From contig JAJGBQ010000001.1 in assembly GCA_022457065.1 (NCBI GenBank), positions 4,278,001 through 4,342,000 of the forward strand: a DNA stretch of 64,000 bases, in the 5' to 3' direction. Under the pieces are notes generated by a model, which ran no database searches, was not told the DNA's origin, and was given only the letters and a program-made list of their open reading frames with translations. Source of the DNA: Curvularia sp. ZM96. Lineage: Eukaryota; Ascomycota; Dothideomycetes; Pleosporales; Pleosporaceae. This document shows positions 39,999 to 50,992 of this stretch, in pieces (the stretch's first letter is position 1; each line of letters begins with the position of its first letter). The translations under genes and the position numbers were made by a program.

Positions 39999-42900
39999 TC
40001 ACCCACCAAATCCAAACACCTCCGCCGTACTCAGCATACTCATCCTCGTACCCCAAAGTGCAATAACAATGCTAACGAGATCCACAACAAGGAGCACCGC
40101 AGCACCGACCATGAACCGAGGGTTGAAGATGCGGTACAACATCAAGTGTCTCCTGAGGTGACCTGCCCACATGGTTGTAGCCAGGTTGACCGTAGCATAG
40201 AAGAGAATATGAGTGGCCACAGCTTTAGCCACGACACTCAATAGGCCCTTCTTCTGCGGCTTGACCTTCCATAACACGAGAGCGGGAACAGCGACTGCGC
40301 ACAGGATCTGCGCACCAAATGTGTTAAGAATAACCAGTATAGGTGTCCATGGATAACGAATCTTAGCGAGTGGAATGAAGGCCGACTCCCACTGAATGCT
40401 GGAAAGCGTGGCTTGGTGGCCGGTCTTGAAAAAGTGGAAGGATCCGAGGAGGCCCAGGACAACGGGGCCGATTGGAGACTGGCGCAAGTTGTTGGTGTCC
40501 ATGATTTCGAAAAGAGAAAAGACCTGCCAGACCAAGATGCCCATGGCACCGGCTCCCATTGGCTTCTGAAGCACGGCAATGGCCAGATACCAAATGGTGA
40601 TGAGAAGAGCGTAGCGCGAGCCGTGGACATTGGCGAATCCAAGAACGGTGACAGCCTCTTTTGGTGCTCCATTCTCATCCTTGCCGCCGTCCTTGTCAAT
40701 GATGACGTTGAGGAGGGGCTTGGACCAGTTGTAGATCGAGTATCCGAACGCCATACTGATAGCCAGCACGATCTGTGCGAGGAAACGCTTCGTAATGCGG
40801 ATGACGTTTGTCCAGCCAGGTACCCACTCGCCATCGTCAGCGGCATCAAGAACCCAGTAGGCTGCAGAGAGCATCAGGCCAAAGCGCAACGCGAGTCCAA
40901 TCCAGAGAGTGGCATTGTGCTGGTAGCTCTTAGTGCCCTCATAATAGCTCTTGATGAAGGTAGGGATGAGGATAGCAACAACAACAGGGATAGCAAGTTG
41001 CCATGGTGCAGAGGTTGTGGATAGTGCAGAGGCATAATACGTGGACTTGCAGTAAGGCATCTGTTCCTCTCTGCAAAGCCTCGAGAAGCTAGCTACCCTC
41101 AGTAGAGCTGTGAAGAGAATGGAATGGTAGGCACCTAATGTTCGGTCTGCAAGGCGTCTCTGGCGGAACGACGAGATGAGGGCGAGAACGCCAAATGTCG
41201 TCAAGAAGTGAAGCAGGATTTCGTCCTCCCAAATGGTAAAAGAGTTGGCTGCGAAGCCGGCAGAGAGTGCGAAAGTGAATATGATGCTCACCCAACCCCA
41301 GATGGTGTTGGGCATTAGAGGCATCATACGGTAGCTAAGAGCGTAGAAAGTGGAGGCGCAACCAATGATTCCGGAGAGAGCAGACGAAAGAACAACAACG
41401 TGTGATCTGGCATCCTCAGGCATGAAGACAGTAATACCAACACCGACGATACCTCCAAGAACCAGGCCAATGGCGCCGCGAGTGAAGAAGACAGGCGTGA
41501 CCTCAGTTTTGTCTCCGTGGAGGATTCTAGCGTAAAGCGCCAGTACGATCAGACTAGACACCAGAATCGTGACACCGCTTACCATTCTCGGAATGTCGAA
41601 CCTGGCCCAAAGGGCACGACAAAGGCCGAGAGTATCGCGCTGGTAGGCAGAGAAGGCATCATAGACTTGGCGCATTTCTGCACTGTTTGCCTTGGCCTTA
41701 CCAAGTGAGTTCCATGCGTCGTTTGCAGCTTTCCAGAGCGAGAGCGAGGTGGCTCTGGCGCTGTCGGGGATGCCGCGAGCCATTGCGTATTCCTGCTGGT
41801 ATTTGTGGATCTGTGCGGCCGTCATGCGGTTGACGGCTGCGAGATTCGCGAAATTGTCTCCTTTCTTTCCGATGAAAGCTTCCTCAATCGGCTTTCCAAG
41901 GTTATTGAACGGAATCGGCATACCCAGTAAGAGCGAGAGAGTTGGAACAAGATCAATCTGACCAACTGGCCTAATGTGGGCGTTGCGTGGAGGAGTGGCA
42001 TGAGAAGGGTCGCTCCGTCCAAAGATGCCCTTCTTGGAGTACATCCACAGAGCAGCCTGAATCTCGTCATCTGATTCTCCTCCATGATCTCCCTTTGAGT
42101 CCATGCCATGATCACCCATGACCACCAAAAGTGTATCGTCGTCGATCTCGTTGATCATGCGGCGAAAGACGCCATCCATTTCATTCAGCTTTGCGGTCAT
42201 AGCGGGGTGGTCGGGACCGTAGCGGTGTCCAGCATGGTCTACGCCCAGGTAGTGGCCGAAGATGACATCCCATTTACTTGCATTCTCAGCCTTCAGCAAT
42301 GGGAAGATGTGCTCCGTGACGCCATTGTCTACTGTATGCAGGTCCCAGACATTGAACGAATCGTAGGCGTGGGTGAGATTGGGTTCAAAATAATCGGTGA
42401 AAAGGGCATGCCATGTGTCGTCTCCCAAATGCACTATCCTCTTGCTTGCATTCTTCAGCTGACCAACCAGGTTGTCTTCAAGGATAGCCTGACCCGCAAA
42501 GTTGCTTCCCACGTCGATAAAGGTTGGCAGCGTGCCAGTTGTAAGCCCCTTTAGTCTCTGCATTGTGGCTGTGGGCGGATCCGCGATGAAAGGAAGGAGG
42601 AATGCGTTCTGAGGCTGGCTCATTGCTGTCTCGTAGAGGACTGGAAACGCGTTGTGGAAATGACGTGGAGCGACTGGCGGTGCTTCCGAGGGGTTCGCAG
42701 CAGCAGCGGCCAGGTTGGTGGGCTCGAATTGAGCCTCGAATGGCACAGTGAAGTCATATCTGAGAGCATCGACAATGATGACAACCGCCTTGTTGAATGT
42801 CTTTGGGTGCCAGCATCCCTTCTCGACATTGCCTGTCGTGTAGGAGTTTGCTGCGTCGATAGGAGGCAACGCACACTCTGACTTGTGGTCGAGAACCAAA

Positions 42901-43231
42901 CGCGTAAGGAGAAAGCCGCTAGTAAACAGATATATACCAAGGATATGAAGTACACTGATGCGCGTCAGATATATCCTCAGGGCGTGGCTCGAAGCACAAG
43001 TGGAGCTTCACGGAGAACTTACAATATGAAGCTAAAGAAAGCTACCAAGAGACCATGCGAGGCCTTGAAATGCACCTGACTCAGCTTTTTCACCTTGTCC
43101 GGATCGTGCACCATGGTTCGCGGAGCTTGCGCTGCTTGTTGTTGCGGTTGAGGCACATTCTGCTTAGCTTTTGGAGCGCTCTTCTGGCCAGTGATTTCGG
43201 ACAGCGGAGTAAACACCTCGCGGTTCGCCAT
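39999..43231 (-). CDS. gpi13: GPI ethanolamine phosphate transferase 3 (GPI13/PIG-O)
   Basis: Two exons, 43023-43231 and 39999-42954, with a 68-nt intron (gtaagt...catcag) give 1054 residues. The enzyme adds ethanolamine phosphate to the third mannose of the GPI precursor in the ER membrane, the linkage used to attach proteins. Exon 1 is cytosolic and ends in a first membrane helix (HGLLVAFFSFI), completed by FVLHILGIYLFTSGFLLTRL in exon 2. The luminal alkaline-phosphatase-fold domain has AVVIIVDALRYDFTVPF (metal site and catalytic region) and VVMGDHGMDSKGDHGGES, with metal-ligand Asp and His. The C-terminal half has many transmembrane segments. The first exon was identified from splice sites and the family's N-terminal anchor; without it the protein would start after the anchor. 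Confidence 0.9.
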
Positions 43232-44011
43232 GGCGACTGAAGAGAAGAAGCCAATCGGCTCAGGCAATGTGCCAATTGGAGAATGAAATGAAGTTGGGGT
43301 GGCTCAGTGGGCCTCAAGGAGCGACAGAAGCCATGGGAAGAAAGTTGTTGCGGAGGTTACGGGAGAGGGTCTGTCGCAACATGCAAGAGTGGATCACGGT
43401 AATGCCGAGCCCGCGCCGACGACACGCACCCGCCATCGAGGTGCACGACTAAGAGACTAAGGACTGGCCTAAGGCTCCATCTGCTTTGGCTTGTTTTTCG
43501 GACATTTGCTGGAGCAAGACTAACAGCCTCAACACGAAGTATCCCGGCGGTACACTTGCGGCACTGACGTCAATGGGGAGCACGGTTAACGGCTCTGGTA
43601 GCCTTGTCAAATTGTTGGGACATCACAGAACAGCAGCACACATGAAGTAGATTGGTCTAGGCTTGTATTGGCTCTCATGCTGCTCGATGCAGTCGCTAGA
43701 GAGAAAGTGTAGATAGCATACATTAATGAATAAGAGTTATGTAAGAGGTCCAGAAACCTCGTTGAAGAGCTGGCCAATCGTGAAGGGTATGCAACAAATT
43801 GGCCAGTCAACTCCGAGAATATACATGTGTAGTGCCACCACCCTGCTGTTCAAGCTTCGAGGGGGTTTAGAGAAGCTGGGGTTCAGCGCGGTATAGCCGT
43901 CATCAAGAATAAGTCGGTCATAGCCAAGTGGCTCGAAAGCCCGGGCTGCCAGACCTCTTCGAAACAATGGCCTGGCCGGGTAATTGGCGTTGGGGTCGGA
44001 GTGGAGCGAGA
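43232..44011. other. Intergenic, GPI13 upstream region
   Basis: 780 bp between GPI13 (minus) and the stop codon of the next minus-strand gene. Short ORFs only. It contains the GPI13 promoter and the 3' UTR of the membrane protein gene. Confidence 0.5.
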
Positions 44012-44536
44012 TTATGAGTAGTACTTGTCGTCCTTCTCCTTCAGGCCACCCATGCGATCCAAGTCGAGCGAATCGAAGCGGTCTGATGCGGATTGCTGGT
44101 AGGCTGGCAGGTCCTCTTGCAAAGGCTCCAGCCCAACGCTGTGGTCTCCCACGCGGACAACCACCACGCGGCCGGACTGGTGCTTGCCGGACTCGTCGAC
44201 CTCATCGGGGAAGGTGATGCGGATTTCGGGGACAGGGCTGGTGGGACTGTCCATGAGAGAGTGTTTTTCTGAGTAGGTGATGACCGATTCTCGGCCCTTG
44301 TATGGCATCGCCGTAATAGTCAAGCCATTTACGTTTGATTGGCGCTTCTCATAGACGGGGAGTTCTGGGTTGGCTTCGGCATGTTTCTTTGCCCGGCGAA
44401 GGCTTCGGAGGAACAACAGGCCTGTTATGCTTGCAACGCCAAGCAGAACTAGCAGGAGGAGAGTGACAAGGAGGGTGATGTGGGTGGAGTTGAGGCTGTC
44501 GTCCTCGTCGCGCTTGAGAAGGTTGATGTTCATCAT
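44012..44536 (-). CDS. Conserved fungal single-pass membrane protein
   Basis: Intronless, 174 residues. A short N-terminus with LLKRDEDDSLNST (possible N-glycosylation at NST) precedes one hydrophobic helix, about residues 20-45 (ITLLVTLLLLVLLGVASITGLLFL), followed by basic RSLRRAKK, which predicts an outside-to-inside orientation. The cytosolic tail has a VPEIRITFPDEVDESGKHQ segment and GRVVVVRVGDHSVGLEPL, ending near DLDRMGGLKEKDDKYYS. I recognise this tail from many Pezizomycotina genomes, but no function is known to me. Its strong conservation contrasts with its lack of a named domain. It could be a small membrane receptor or adaptor. Confidence 0.7.
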   Translation of the reverse strand: MMNINLLKRDEDDSLNSTHITLLVTLLLLVLLGVASITGLLFLRSLRRAKKHAEANPELPVYEKRQSNVNGLTITAMPYKGRESVITYSEKHSLMDSPTSPVPEIRITFPDEVDESGKHQSGRVVVVRVGDHSVGLEPLQEDLPAYQQSASDRFDSLDLDRMGGLKEKDDKYYS

Positions 44537-47159
44537 TGTGGTGGGTGGTATTGGTTTGTGTGGTCGTTAAGGCGTATCGAAGGCGTGCAGGTGGATCAGG
44601 GTGCGATGATGGCGATTAAGAAATATAGTCGCTGCCTGCGTGTTAGCAACCATGGTTCTGGTAGTGGTGTTGCTTGCTTGGTGCTGTCGCTATTGTCATC
44701 GCTGTGTAGGCGAAACAATGACAGAGGGACAAGCGGACGGTTTCGGAAACACACCTAGTAGAGCCCCGGTGTTTCGCAAGTAAGCAGGCAACGAGAGACA
44801 CAAGTAGGAAAGAGCGTAAGGCGAATACCGCTGAAAGAGTGAAGCGATGATTCGAAAAAATGAGGGTAACTAATGATGGAACACTGGGCAGGACCGTAGA
44901 AAAGGTGAGCGAAGAGATCGAAGCAAGCGGGCGCCGACGTTATTTTGACGGCGCAGGGCAAAGGCGCCTGGCGGTCTCCCAATGCAGGTACAGAGAAGGC
45001 TCGAAGCTGGGCAGCCAATCACAGGCGGGCGCCAGAACGCGACTCCTCAACCGCTAGACGAAAGAGGCGAAGGAGCCGCGCGCGCTAGGCCCCAACAGGG
45101 CGACGCAATAAAGACGACTGCAGACCACGCTCCTCCTCTGGCTCTTAATTTGGCACCATTTTCGCGCCCGTCGTTCGCTCCGCTATGGCCAACCAAAAGA
45201 AAAGGGGAGCGCAGCGTCACTGGCCGCCTGATGCCGTTGCACGGTTTGGGCTATGCATAGAGTACGGAGTGTGGCCAGCAAAAAAAACCCACGAGACAGC
45301 AAACCAAACAGCATCAACAGCAATAACAAACGAATCGTGTTTTGGCAAGGAACCTCTGGGCAGTGCAAGGAGCGGTAATAGGGACGCCGGGGGGAAGAGG
45401 CTAGGCGAGCGGTCGAGACTCTGCACGGTGGATCGCAAGTGGATCGCCGGTCAGCACGTCCTCGCTGTGACGTGCGGTTGAGGAGAAGTCCCCCAGACTA
45501 TGTATCTCGAGGGCTGCGTGCATGTTGCGTTAAACTCATTGGGACCGATACGTTATGCGTTTGAGTCGGCGGAGGACGAGAATACCAACGGCGCCGAGAG
45601 AGGGGGTGGGCATTATTGCCTGAGACGAACCTCTTGGGCGCACCATGTGGAGCGATAGAGGATCATCCTGGCCGATAACACAGACGGTAGCAACGCGCGT
45701 ATGGAACGATGGCTTGCCAAACGTCATGGGCGATCGGGTGCAGGGCGCGCACTGCGGTGAGGGATGGAACCTCAGGCCTGTCGTCTCCCCCCTTCACTCA
45801 ACCAGGCCGCCTTGCTGGCTGTTCCCACAGGCCTTGAATATGTCCGAGATTTGCTTAGAGTTGTGTTTTGCTCCGCAAGCGTCATTAGCAGCACGCGACC
45901 GACGGCCGGATGCTACGGGATGCCTGGGAGCCGATGCAAGCGTCCCGGCCATTAAACATGTCAGCGGCGGGCTCTTTGTTTGAGTCTTGAGGAAGCTTGA
46001 TGCTTTTCCGCTCCCTGACGCCAAGCGCATGCCTTTTTGAGATGCGACACTTTGGCTCCTGAGGCCGTCGCATCTTGCCCTTTGAATAGCCTTCCAACAC
46101 TTGGCTGCGAGGCCGTGACGAGTGTGCAACGCCGCGACTGTCTACGTCAAGGACGGAGAGCGTTTTGTTCGTTTGCAAGGAATTCACGGAGGTTCTGGTC
46201 TCAGCAGACCGGAAGAGCAGGCAGGCTCCCTCCTCGTAGAGACAGGGCGACAGCCCTGTGAGAAGGCAACGCCTGGAGGTAGCCTATTGGGGCTACACAG
46301 CCTTTGAGACGAACCAAACATGCGACCGAAAAGGAACTTGGAAGGGCAAGCGGGGGGGGGGGGGCTCTGACGGCCTCGTCCACTTGGCGAGGTCCTTTTT
46401 TGCCAGCACAGCACAAAAGCGAGGGTACAAGGTGGAGAGGAAGTAAAATGGATCAGTGGACGCCTCGGGTGCAGCGTGCAGGCCGGCAGCGCAAACGGCC
46501 GCCTGGAGGCGTTATATTGCAGGGAGCATCGTCAGCGAAGGCAATCCATGGACGGTCCAAGTCACGAGGACGCTCAGAATTTGCTGCGAGGCCTCAACGT
46601 GCAGCGAGTACGACAGGTGGCTCGGGGGCAGCCTTGTACACGCCCATGGAGTCGGGACAGAGTGTTTGCAAACTCGAGGCATGCAAGGTCGACCCAAGAC
46701 GGCGCCCTCGTTGTCGCGACGGACGCGGCATGCGGCGCCGGGGCGCAGACAGCGGAGTGCTGCTTGGTCGTCGTGTGTACGAAGTGCGTCGGCTGGCCAG
46801 ACCAGGCCGTGTATCGTGGCCGCGGGGAGGGAGCACAGAGTTGGCAGGCATGGCGGCGAGGCGAGCATAGCAGACATCGCAGGACGACGCTCGGGCATAT
46901 GACAGGCTCCTACGCGCATGGCAGCCGTCGGGCGGGGTGGTGGTGAAACACGTCGGCCTGGATTTGAAGCTCCACATGCTGTCCCTGCGAGGGGAAGTGT
47001 CTCAGGCCGCCATACCGCGCTCTCACAAGATCGGCCGGATTGCGCTGCCGCATCGTCCCTGACTCGGCCTTGGCACACGAGCGCATGGCAGCGCAGCGTA
47101 GCGTAGCGTAGCGGCGTGACAAAGACCAAGGGCACGCCGCGGGCGACCGTCTTCTTCTG
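44537..47159. other. Large gene-free region upstream of PUF3-type gene
   Basis: About 2.6 kb of mostly GC-rich DNA without a supported gene. Overlapping ORFs (such as 46512-47135 minus, 207 codons) are Arg/Ala/Pro/Cys-rich, lack domains and occur in several frames at once, as expected for chance ORFs in GC-rich DNA. It contains a G13 run at 46352-46364 and AGCGT pentamers at 47095-47109. Confidence 0.5.
46352..46364. repeat. G13 homopolymer
   Basis: A run of 13 consecutive G on the + strand in non-coding DNA. It is a likely hotspot for length errors or polymorphism. Confidence 0.85.
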
Positions 47160-47257
47160 CTCTGCTCAGCTCAGCTCAATTGCATTGCACCTCACCGTCC
47201 CCTCGTCCCCGTCTCCCGCATCCGGCCTTTGTCCTGCGTGTCGTGTCGTGTCGTGTC
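47095..47257. repeat. Two pentanucleotide microsatellites
   Basis: AGCGT x3 at 47095-47109 and GTGTC x4 at 47238-47257, with a CAGCT-rich patch between them at about 47165-47178. They flank the start of the pyrimidine-rich zone upstream of the PUF3-type gene. Confidence 0.8.
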
Positions 47258-48066
47258 CTGGTTGCAGCCTGGACGATTAGCGTACCCCAGCTGGAAGCGG
47301 ACGCCAAACTTAGCTGCCGATCCCATTCTCGCCAGGGCCCAGCAGTCGCATCGCCAGCAAAAAGACGTCTTCACCTACACTACACCACACCCTCCTACAC
47401 CCTCACCTCGCCCGCCGCCCACGACGCAGCCCTCCCACCAGTCTGTGCCCTCGCTCTCGCGGCGCCCTCGCCCTCGCCCGCCCGCACGCCGTCCACCGCC
47501 CGCCCGCCCCGCCGCACATACATAAAGACCCGCCCGCCTTCCCGTCCTTGGATCCCCGCTACAACTGGTTGTCGACCCTGATGCGTTCCCCGCCTGGCGC
47601 GCTCCTCGATTGCTTAGACACTCGCACCTACACTGGCTAGAAGCAGCGAATACGCCCACCCGCCCAAGCAAACACGTACGCCACTTCCAATCCCGTCCCC
47701 CGCCCACACTGCAACCACAGTTCGCTCCCGCTGGTCCCAGGGCACCGCTCTTGCACACGCACAAACGACGCTATATCAATCCTCCCTGTCCTGTCCTGTT
47801 CTGTTCTGTTCTCTTCACTTCTCTCCCGTTGCCACGTCCTTGTACACACCTTCTTCGCATATTTCTCCATCCTGCCCCTCCGCTGTGCGAGCCGTAATAC
47901 AAGCGTTGGTCCGCCCAAACTCCCAGCACCTACCCTGCCTGTGCTGACGCTTCAGCCTTTAGTTCGACCCTGGCCGCCCAGCCTATCCACATAACACATA
48001 GCGCCCTGCATTGCACCTGCTCGCTCCGCACATATATACACCGCATCGCCTCAGCTGGCTCTGTAC
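47160..48066 (+). promoter_or_regulatory. Putative 5' leader of PUF3-type gene with a 19-codon uORF
   Basis: The + strand is strongly C/T-rich. One ATG opens a uORF at 47581-47640 (19 codons plus TAG). I find no further ATG between its stop and the main start at 48067. That arrangement would force reinitiation or leaky scanning if the transcript begins upstream of 47581. The transcription start is unknown. Confidence 0.45.
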
Positions 48067-50992
48067 ATGAACCCACCGCCTAGCGACCCCAATCGTAATA
48101 TGGCCGCCATGACGGGCAATGTGCGTAACACCCTCTCTCCACCTCGAGCCATGTCCATGCTAACACAAACACTCCAGATCCGATCGCGCGACTTTGGCAA
48201 CGCCATGTCTCTCAACGGCGCCGACTCTGAGCGCTCAGCACACTCGTCCCCATGGGGCAACAGCATCTGGAATGCCCCCATTGGTACTTTCGCACTCGGC
48301 TCTACCGGCAGAGACAGCTCGCGCTCTCGAGGTAGGTTAGCATGCGCCGACATGGTCGATAGAACTGACATGTGTGCAGACAACGCTACTCTCGCTGGCG
48401 CTGCATCAAATCTCACAGAGGGCAAGACGGGCTCCAGCTCCCTCGTCGCCGACTCAGAAACCGAATGGAGGCCAAGCGCCCGACAAGCTTGGACCGAGAA
48501 CCCATCCGGAAGCTTATCACAAGCCAGAAGCTCCGCCGTCTCACCGGCAGGCAAGCGGCCGATTGCGCAGGCGCAGCAAGGCCAGCCTTATGCCGATGGT
48601 ACCTCGTCCAGCCTCTTTGCTTCGACCAGAGGCGCACTCTCCAAGCCCATGAAGCCCTTCCCAGAAACATCAAGCACGGGCTACGCCTCGCGTCCGATTG
48701 ACGGGCTCAATGCCGGTTTCTCCAACTTTGCCTTCAATCAGTCAGACAGCAACGGTCATCGTCCTAACACCGGTGTTACATCATGGCCTGATACCGCATC
48801 GGTGCACTCTCCCAACGATGACCGCCGCAGCGTAGCCAATTCCGACCACGTCACATCTTCGAGCGGAGCTCCCTCCCGAAGCGGAAGCCTGCCACCCTCT
48901 CGACACGGCGCCGAGCCAAGCCAGTTTCCTCAAGGCATGGACGCATTCTCGAGGCTCTCACAAGCTCCGCGCCACGGTTCTTCCTTCTCGCTTACCAACG
49001 GTCGCGCCTACCAGGAACGGAGTGGCTCCATTCAGAGCGACTCGTTCCAGGCGCTTGGCAGGCTCAACTACGAACAAGAAGCAGAACCCCGCATGCCATC
49101 ACACAGGACGTCGGCGAGCACCACCAATCTTACTTCGGCTTTTACCCCGGGAGAAGAGCTTAGCGATGCGCTTAACGGCCACTCGTACATGTCAAATGCA
49201 GGGTCTTACACCCCGGACGGCTTCCCAAACAGTCAGCTCAACAGCCAACATGCTCAGCTCCGGTCTCACCAGTTCAACAACGGCCAAAGTGTTCCAAACG
49301 GCGCGAGTGTTCGTCAAAGTCCCATGTACTCCCACATCAGCACACCACTGGTGTATGACCGTCTCAACCCTTACAGCAGCGAGCAAAACTTGGCGCATCC
49401 AAACAATGTCGCCCAACTACAAAACAAGCTGGTTGGTTTCCAGATTTCGCAGCAGGGCAGGCGCAACTACATCTCCCCAGGCCAACTCCACCAGCAACAG
49501 TTTCAACAAATTTTCCCTGCTGCGCAACTGCAAAACCCTTTCCAGTACCAGTTTGCCATGGCAAACGGTTTGCCTCTTTCGGCACTGCCCCAGCACATGA
49601 ACATGGCTCCAATGATGGCTGCCCAACAGCAGCCGCCAAGAGGCCCGCGCGAGCAACAACATGTTGGTGACACCTTGGGCGCCATGAGCCCTGAGCTAGC
49701 AAACTTCAAGAGGGAGCAAAAGCAGAGCAAGCGATGGGAATTGGCCGACATCAAGGGCCACGTCGTAGAGTTTGCTGGAGACCAGCATGGCTCGCGTTTT
49801 ATCCAGCAGAAGCTCGAAACAGCCAACAGCGAAGTCAAGGAGAGCGTCTTCCGGGAGCTCGAGGAGAACGCACTTCAGCTGATGCAGGATGTTTTTGGAA
49901 ACTACGTCATTCAGAAGTTCTTCGAGCATGGTGACCAGACTCAGAAGAAGATTCTGGTTGGCAAGATGAAGGGACACGTCCTGGAACTCGCCAACCAGAT
50001 GTATGCTTGCCGCGTAGTCCAGAAGGTATGTTTGCTTATTTGCAGTCGTGGAACCGAGACTAACGAGACTAGGCCTTGGAACATGCTCTCACCGAACAAC
50101 AAGCATCCATGGTCAAGGAGCTTGAGAAGGATGTCCTCAAGACTGTCAAGGATCAGAATGGCAACCATGTCATTCAAAAAGTCATTGACCGCGTCCCGAT
50201 GCACCACATCCAGAAGATTGTTGAGGCCTTCAGAGGCAACGTCGGCGTGCTGTCGGTAAACTCTTACGGCTGCCGCGTCATCCAGCGACTCCTCGAAAAA
50301 GTACCAGAACCGCAGCGCAGGTTCATACTAACGGAGCTCCATGCTGAGGGACCAAAACTCATCACCGACCAATACGGAAACTACGTTACACAACACGTCA
50401 TCGAGCATGGTTTACCGGAGGACAGAGCCAAGATCGTCGCCTTGATCAAAGCGCAGTTTTTGGTCTTCTCGAAACACAAGTTTGCCAGCAACGTTGTTGA
50501 GAGATGCCTGATCTGCAGCGATGATGCACAGCGTCGCGAACTCGTGTCCGTCGTCCTGTCTAAGAATGAGCGCGGCGAGACAAACGTCATGAACCTACTC
50601 AGGGATGGCTACGGCAACTATGTTATCCAGAAGCTCCTGGATACCCTCAACCGAGAGGACTACGAAACGTTTGTTCAGCAACTTAAGCCGGAGCTTGAAA
50701 AGGCCAAGAAGGTCATTCCTGGCAAACAGTGTGTATCAGTAAGTCATCCTGGCATTACAAATCACGAAAGCAATCAGCTAACACCTCCAAGGTTGAAAAG
50801 AAAATGTACCGCTACGACCGTATAGATTCACCAACTATGCCTACGCCTGCTCTCAGCAGTTCTACTCAGTCGCCGCTGAGCAGTTCGCACCCAAGCACTA
50901 ACGCGTCTACCGTCGACGAGGCTGCCCCGGATGCATCTTCTGACAACAAGACCAGCATTGGCGGCGTTAGCATTGAGAAGACGAGCTCTTAG
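48067..50992 (+). CDS. puf3: Puf3-type Pumilio RNA-binding protein
   Basis: Five exons: 48067-48120, 48178-48331, 48380-50025, 50073-50738 and 50792-50992, giving 906 residues. All introns are GT-AG and 47-57 nt. A long Ser/Asn/Gln-rich low-complexity N-terminus (to about residue 510) precedes eight PUF repeats, about 515-840. The base-contact triplets in order are: R1 SR..Q, R2 NY..Q, R3 CR..Q, R4 NH..Q, R5 CR..Q, R6 NY..Q, R7 SN..E and R8 NY..Q. By the established Pumilio code these read UGUANAUA in RNA, the Puf3/PUM site. Yeast Puf3 represses and localises mRNAs for mitochondrial proteins. The C-terminal tail is Ser/Thr-rich. Introns 1 and 2 are multiples of three and lack stops in frame, so the unspliced frame reads through. 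The N-terminal exon structure is inferred from splice signals. Confidence 0.88.

Noticed and set aside
45794..46261. Overlapping ORFs on both strands
   Set aside because: Short frames with mixed composition and no motif; intergenic chance ORFs.
46512..47135. 207-codon minus-strand ORF upstream of the PUF3-type gene
   Set aside because: Same pattern of chance ORFs in GC-rich DNA; several other frames are open over the same bases and nothing resembles a protein family.
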